Below are positions 59,921 to 64,000 of a stretch of 64,000 bases of DNA, one piece after another (position 1 is the first letter of the stretch; every line of letters begins with the position of its first letter). The position numbers were made by a program, and so were the translations under genes. The stretch is from positions 124,001-188,000 of the forward strand of contig JAHJWB010000015.1 of NCBI GenBank assembly GCA_018828125.1, in the 5' to 3' direction. The DNA is from Gammaproteobacteria bacterium (lineage in GTDB: Bacteria; Pseudomonadota; Gammaproteobacteria; Burkholderiales; Burkholderiaceae_C). Under the pieces are notes generated by a model. That model ran no database searches. It saw only the letters and a list, made by a program, of their open reading frames with translations, and was not told where the DNA came from.

Positions 59921-61123
59921 ATGACCACCCTCGGAACCCCCCTGTCCCCCCATGCCACCAAAGTCATGCTGCTGGGCTCGGGCGAGCTGGGCAAGGAAGT
60001 GCTGATCGCGCTGCAGCGCCTGGGCGTGGAAACCATCGCGGTCGACCGCTACGACAACGCCCCCGGCCAGCAAGTGGCCCACCACGCGCGCACCATCACC
60101 ATGAGCGACCCGGCCCAGCTCAAGGCGCTGATCGAGGCCGAGCGCCCGCACCTGGTGGTGCCCGAGATCGAAGCCATCGCCACCCCCATGCTCGAGGAGC
60201 TGGAAGCCGCTGGCACCGTGCGCGTCATCCCCACGGCCCGCGCCGCCCGCCTGACCATGGACCGCGAAGGCATCCGCGTGTTGGCGGCGGAGACGCTGGG
60301 CCTGCCCACCAGCCCTTACAAGTTCTGCAACTCGCTCAACGAACTGCAGGCCGCCATTGATACAGGCATCGGTTATCCCTGCATCGTCAAGCCCGTGATG
60401 AGCAGCTCGGGCAAGGGCCAGAGCAAGATCGCCGGCCTGGACGATGTGAAGAAGGCCTGGGACTACGCAATGGCCGGCGGTCGCGTGAGCCACGGCCGTG
60501 TCATCGTCGAAGGTTTTATCGACTTCGACTACGAAATCACCCAACTCACGGTGCGTTCAGTCGGCGCGGATGGCGAGATCGAAACGCATTTCTGCGACCC
60601 CATCGGCCATGTGCAGGTCAGCGGCGACTACGTGGAAAGCTGGCAGCCCCACCCCATGCACCCGGCGGCGCTCGAAAAATCGCGCCAAATCGCCCAGGCC
60701 GTCACCGAAAATCTGGGTGGCCAGGGATTGTTTGGCGTGGAGCTTTTCGTCAAAGGCCAGGACGTCTGGTTCAGCGAGGTCAGCCCCCGCCCGCACGACA
60801 CCGGCCTGGTCACGCTGTGCACCCAGCACCAGAGCGAGTTCGAACTGCACGCCCGCGCCATCCTGGGCCTGCCGGTGGACACCAGTCTGCGCAACCCCGG
60901 CGCCAGCGCCGTGATCTATGGCGGCGTAGATGCGGTCGGCATCGTCTTTGATGGCGTGGAACAAGCCCTGCGCGTGCCAGACACCGACCTGCGCCTGTTC
61001 GGCAAGCCCGAGAGTTTTGTGAAGCGCCGTATGGGCGTGGCGCTGGCGCGTGCGAGCGATGTGGATACGGCGCGCGCCAACGCCAAGCTCGCGGCCAGCA
61101 AGGTCAAACCGCGCGCGGCTTGA
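59921..61123 (+). CDS. purT: formate-dependent phosphoribosylglycinamide formyltransferase
   Basis: ATP-grasp enzyme of 400 residues that makes formylglycinamide ribonucleotide from GAR, formate and ATP in purine synthesis. The opening [20 protein letters not shown], the ATP-grasp segment [15 protein letters not shown] and the metal-binding E in [14 protein letters not shown] are diagnostic. Length matches PurT. Divergent from the sigma-54 activator with 86 bases between. Confidence 0.96.
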   Translation: MTTLGTPLSPHATKVMLLGSGELGKEVLIALQRLGVETIAVDRYDNAPGQQVAHHARTITMSDPAQLKALIEAERPHLVVPEIEAIATPMLEELEAAGTVRVIPTARAARLTMDREGIRVLAAETLGLPTSPYKFCNSLNELQAAIDTGIGYPCIVKPVMSSSGKGQSKIAGLDDVKKAWDYAMAGGRVSHGRVIVEGFIDFDYEITQLTVRSVGADGEIETHFCDPIGHVQVSGDYVESWQPHPMHPAALEKSRQIAQAVTENLGGQGLFGVELFVKGQDVWFSEVSPRPHDTGLVTLCTQHQSEFELHARAILGLPVDTSLRNPGASAVIYGGVDAVGIVFDGVEQALRVPDTDLRLFGKPESFVKRRMGVALARASDVDTARANAKLAASKVKPRAA

Positions 61124-61136
61124 ACCTCAAATTTGA

Positions 61137-61190
61137 GTCAAATTAGCCTCTAGCGCTTATCTGGCAAACGCGAGTAGCTATGTTTTCAGG
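61137..61190 (+). repeat. dispersed palindromic repeat, copy 8
   Basis: Lies after purT, preceded by a small CTCAAATTTGAG palindrome (61126-61137). Core AGCGCTTATCTGGCAAACGC. Confidence 0.78.
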
Positions 61191-61262
61191 AGTTCTGAGG
61201 GCCGGGCTTGCGCCGCAGGGCCCCAAGCCTCGGCCCGATCCGGGGCGCATCGGGCCGCGCAC

Positions 61263-62198
61263 TCACTCCCGAATCTGCCGTCCCGTGAGCTTGAGGAACA
61301 AGTCCTCCAGGTTGGCAGGCCGGTGCAGCGTGCGCAGATGGCCGTGCTGGGCCAGCGCCTGCAACAGCGGCTGGGCGTTCTGCGTGTAGAAAAACACCGT
61401 CTCGCCGCTGATCTCCACGCGCTCCGCCAGCGCGCGCAGTGGGACGTCTCCTGCCAAGGCCTTGGCACCTACGCCAAAGACCTCCACGACATCGGGTTCC
61501 AGATGCTGGGCGATCAACTCGCGCGGGCGGCCTTCGGCGATCTTCCTGCCGTGATCCAGTACCAAAAGACGTGAGCACAGGCGCTCGGCCTCGTCCATGA
61601 AGTGGGTGGTCAGCAGGATGGACTTTCCTTGCTGGAGCAGCAACTGCAGCCGCTCCCACATCAGGTGGCGGGCCTGCGGGTCCAGGCCCGTGGTGGGTTC
61701 ATCGAGCAGCAGCAGGCGCGGATTATTGACGAGGGCTCGGGCCAGCGACAGACGCCGCTTCATCCCGCCCGACAGCTCGCCCGGCTTGGCGTCGGCTTTG
61801 GATGCGAGGGCCGCAAACTCCAGCAGCTGGGGCACGCGCTCGTCCATCACCTTGCTGCTCAGGCCAAAGTAGCGGCCAAACACGCGCAGGTTCTCGGCAC
61901 AGGTGAAGTCTGGGTCCAGCGTGTCGAACTGGGTGACCACCCCCAGCTGCGCCTTGATGGCCAGGGCATCGCGTGGCATGTGCAGCGGCGCGGTGCCGGG
62001 CTCTGGGGTGAAGTGCACGGCTCCGCCATCGGGCGCGGCCAGGCCCAGGCACATGCGGATGGTGGTGGTCTTGCCCGCTCCGTTGGGGCCAATGACGCCC
62101 AGGCATTCGCCAGGGGCGATGGAGAAAGAAACGTCGTCCACCACCGTGGTGTCGCCATAGCGCTTGCGCAGATTCAGGGCTTCAAAGAGTGCGGTCAT
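61263..62198 (-). CDS. nodI: ABC transporter ATP-binding protein, NodI family
   Basis: ATPase of 311 residues. Walker [10 protein letters not shown] at 37-45, FDTLDPDFT (NodI-like), signature [15 protein letters not shown] and Walker [21 protein letters not shown], followed by a C-terminal domain of about 80 residues. It is the expected partner of the NodJ-type permease at 44095, but the two genes are separated by 16.3 kb. The gene has its own start at 62198, with no close partner gene downstream. Confidence 0.88.
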   Translation of the reverse strand: MTALFEALNLRKRYGDTTVVDDVSFSIAPGECLGVIGPNGAGKTTTIRMCLGLAAPDGGAVHFTPEPGTAPLHMPRDALAIKAQLGVVTQFDTLDPDFTCAENLRVFGRYFGLSSKVMDERVPQLLEFAALASKADAKPGELSGGMKRRLSLARALVNNPRLLLLDEPTTGLDPQARHLMWERLQLLLQQGKSILLTTHFMDEAERLCSRLLVLDHGRKIAEGRPRELIAQHLEPDVVEVFGVGAKALAGDVPLRALAERVEISGETVFFYTQNAQPLLQALAQHGHLRTLHRPANLEDLFLKLTGRQIRE

Positions 62199-62336
62199 GG
62201 GGTCGATTGTGTGCCATGCTGTTGCCGGTGCCAGCCGCACCCCAAGTTCGCTTGAAGCACCCCGTTTGTGGTGCTGGCACCCGCGGCAAGCGAGGTGGCC
62301 TGCCGCTCCGAAACCACAACAGATGCCGTCAAGTCA

Positions 62337-63161
62337 ATGTTGAACGCAACACCACCTCTCGCCCCCGCCAGCTACACCGAGCTGCCGCTCGGCCCCCTCG
62401 ATGCAGAAAAGATCGAAGCGGTCTGGCGCTACGACCCCGCCGATGCTCGCCAGCAACGGGTGTTGCCGGATGGCCGCGTGGATCTTGTCGCGCACTGTGC
62501 TGTGCGGCCAGGCGGTGGGGTGACCTCGGTGTGGCCGGTGATTGCAGGCCCGGCGGACCAGCCTGCCCTGGTGGCGTTGAGGCCCGGCACGGTGGTGATG
62601 GGCTTGCGGTTCCATATTGGCTGGGGTGGCGCATGCCTGGGCATTGAGCCGGGGGCGCTGCGCAATCGGACGCTGACCGGCGTCGAGGTTGAACAGACTC
62701 TGGGGCCGTCCTTGAGCCCCCTGCTGGGAGCCGACACCCTGCCGGTTGTGGAGTCGGCCCTGCGCTCGGTGGCCAGCGCGCTGGCGGCACGGGCGTGTGT
62801 CACTGCGGCGCACCGCCGAGCGCTGGAGGCCATCGACCGCATGAAGTGGCGGTTGGCGGGGCAGCTGCCCTCACCGGGATGCCCTACCGCACCCGCCGCT
62901 GCCGCACCCGCCAGCCGCACGTTGCGCCGCGACATGGTGACGGTGGCAGGCTTGCCACTGCGCACCCTGGCGGGAATCTTGCGGTTTCAGCAAGCCATGG
63001 TGTTGCTGGGCGCGCAAGGGGCTTCGCTCTGCGATGTGGCGTTGGTGTCGGGCTACACCGACCAGGCGCACATGACCCGCGCGTTCCGCCGGTTTGGCGG
63101 TTTCACGCCCGCCGTGCCGCAATCGGTGCCCTTGGTGCGCCTCGATGCGCGGTCGCCCTAG
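62337..63161 (+). CDS. AraC family transcriptional regulator
   Basis: Regulator of about 274 residues. The N-terminal domain (AVWRYDPADARQQRVLPDGR, then GMRF-like LRFHIGWGGACLGIEPGAL) resembles DUF6597-type domains of AraC regulators; the C-terminal helix-turn-helix pair includes LRFQQAMVLLGAQGASLCDV and SGYTDQAHMTRAFRRFGGFT. The start is taken at ATG 62337; a GTG at 62268 is possible. Divergent from nodI; the PaiB-like gene follows. Confidence 0.87.
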   Translation: MLNATPPLAPASYTELPLGPLDAEKIEAVWRYDPADARQQRVLPDGRVDLVAHCAVRPGGGVTSVWPVIAGPADQPALVALRPGTVVMGLRFHIGWGGACLGIEPGALRNRTLTGVEVEQTLGPSLSPLLGADTLPVVESALRSVASALAARACVTAAHRRALEAIDRMKWRLAGQLPSPGCPTAPAAAAPASRTLRRDMVTVAGLPLRTLAGILRFQQAMVLLGAQGASLCDVALVSGYTDQAHMTRAFRRFGGFTPAVPQSVPLVRLDARSP

Positions 63162-63237
63162 ATGGACCCGTGTGGCCGAAACGTTCAAGACAGGCCGGTA
63201 GGGCCCCATCAGACTGCTGTTTTTCTGAACCCCCGCT

Positions 63238-63879
63238 ATGCACAGCCAACCCCTTTTCTCTGTCGAAGACCCTTGCGAACTGGTTCGCTGGATGCGTGCC
63301 TATCCCCTGGCTATATTGGTCGCGGTGACAACCACCGGGCTGGAGGCGAATCTGCTGCCGCTGGAGGTGGTGCACTTGGTGGAAACGGGCGAACGCAAAG
63401 GGCGCATGCAGCTGAAAGGGCATGTGGCCCGCCACCACGCGCTGTCGCAGATCGGGCCAGCGGGGGCGCAGGTTCTGGTGGTGTTTCAAAGCCCCAATGC
63501 CTACATCTCGCCGCGTTGGTATGTGAACGGCCAACGCAGCGGGCGGCTGGCACCCAGCTGGAACTATGTGGCCGTTGAAGCGCGCGGGTACATGCGTTTG
63601 GTGGACGACGGCGTGTGGTTGCGTCACCACCTTGCCGCACTCACCCTTTCGCAGGAAGCCCACCGCGCTGCGCCATGGTCGCTGGCCGATGCATCCCCCG
63701 CATTTGTGGACGAAGCGGCTGCGCGCCTCATCGGGCTGGAGATCGACGTGGAGCAGCTGGCGGGCAAACGGTTTCTGTCGCAGCAACGCACCGAGGCCGA
63801 CCGGCGCAGCCTGGTGGCGCATTTGGCCGAGGAAAACGCTGGCTCGGCGCGGGACGTGGCGGGGCTGATCACGCCTTAG
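63238..63879 (+). CDS. PaiB-type FMN-binding protein
   Basis: Protein of 213 residues similar to PaiB negative regulators and FMN-binding split-barrel proteins: PLAILVAVTTTGLEANLLPL, QVLVVFQSPNAYISPRWYVN (conserved PaiB-type segment), and a C-terminal helical part with IGLEIDVEQLAGKRFLSQQR. It follows the AraC gene by 76 bases on the same strand and may be co-transcribed or a target. Function of most homologues is undefined. Confidence 0.88.
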   Translation: MHSQPLFSVEDPCELVRWMRAYPLAILVAVTTTGLEANLLPLEVVHLVETGERKGRMQLKGHVARHHALSQIGPAGAQVLVVFQSPNAYISPRWYVNGQRSGRLAPSWNYVAVEARGYMRLVDDGVWLRHHLAALTLSQEAHRAAPWSLADASPAFVDEAAARLIGLEIDVEQLAGKRFLSQQRTEADRRSLVAHLAEENAGSARDVAGLITP

Positions 63880-63903
63880 TCCCAGCAAATGAAATTTTGG
63901 TGA

Positions 63904-63948
63904 AAATGGTCGATAGCGCTTATTGAATAAGGGGTTGTAGCTATAAAT
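63904..63948 (+). repeat. dispersed palindromic repeat, copy 9
   Basis: Most diverged copy (GATAGCGCTTATTGAATAAG, then GTAGCTATAAAT), just after the PaiB-like gene. The remaining bases to the window end show no gene. Confidence 0.65.
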
Positions 63949-64000
63949 AGAGAAGCACTCATCGCCTTGGTGGGAAGGGCTCAGGGAGCCGCCATCAGTT

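Noticed and set aside
44095-62198. NodI/NodJ homology taken as evidence of a nodulating symbiont
   Set aside because: NodIJ-type exporters are widespread in non-symbiotic Burkholderiales; no nodABC or symbiosis genes are present.

Overview
The window is high-GC, densely coded chromosome of a betaproteobacterium, most likely a Comamonadaceae member of the Acidovorax group. This rests on the gene content (HAAT-type ABC operon with two CoA ligases, ExeAB pair, exosortase H with an IPTL-CTERM substrate, NodI/NodJ-type exporter, SrkA kinase, CynABDS) and on short intergenic repeats of a kind I associate with that family. No rRNA, tRNA, CRISPR array, insertion sequence or prophage gene was recognised.

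Layout. 1-7761 (minus strand): acyl-CoA synthetase, livG, livH, livM, a periplasmic binding protein, livF, and the start of a phenylacetate-CoA-ligase-like gene, probably one uptake-and-activation operon for an organic acid. 8001-10550: gspA/gspB. 10742-12825: an orphan binding protein divergent from a Crp/Fnr regulator. 12883-18953: a chemoreceptor, then a lipoprotein/cupredoxin/c-di-GMP operon. 18993-24686: RluF-like pseudouridine synthase, hydrolase, DHH phosphoesterase and htpG. 24839-34430: a hybrid sensor kinase, a giant DUF11 surface protein with an IPTL-CTERM tail, its exosortase (xrtH), an XrtH-associated membrane protein and an OmpR-type regulator. 34593-42843: small unknown gene, srkA, DUF2855, DUF1304, ohr/ohrR, crotonase, 3-hydroxybutyryl-CoA dehydrogenase and GMC oxidoreductase. 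43048-50787: hemerythrin-like protein, nodJ-type permease, a NarX/NarL-like pair, and a cyanate uptake and cyanase operon. 50810-53766: ECF sigma/anti-sigma/DUF3455 and a diguanylate cyclase. 53881-59834: a sigma-54-controlled cluster (rhodanese, OsmC, acyl-CoA-dehydrogenase-like flavoprotein, rubredoxin-reductase fusion) with its activator. 59921-63879: purT, nodI-type ATPase, AraC regulator and PaiB-like protein.

Main points for follow-up. (i) A near-identical 19-bp motif, TTGTC-N8-GACAA, lies upstream of both the acyl-CoA synthetase/liv operon and the orphan binding protein/Crp-Fnr pair, suggesting one regulon. (ii) The redox cluster has a textbook -24/-12 promoter and paired upstream dyads. 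(iii) Nine copies of a short palindromic repeat are present, one of them read in frame inside srkA. (iv) A second G-rich repeat abuts the stop codons of three genes. (v) NodI- and NodJ-type subunits, normally adjacent, are 16 kb apart. (vi) Two large composite palindromes are intergenic. (vii) A putative heat-shock promoter for htpG starts inside the terminator of the preceding gene.
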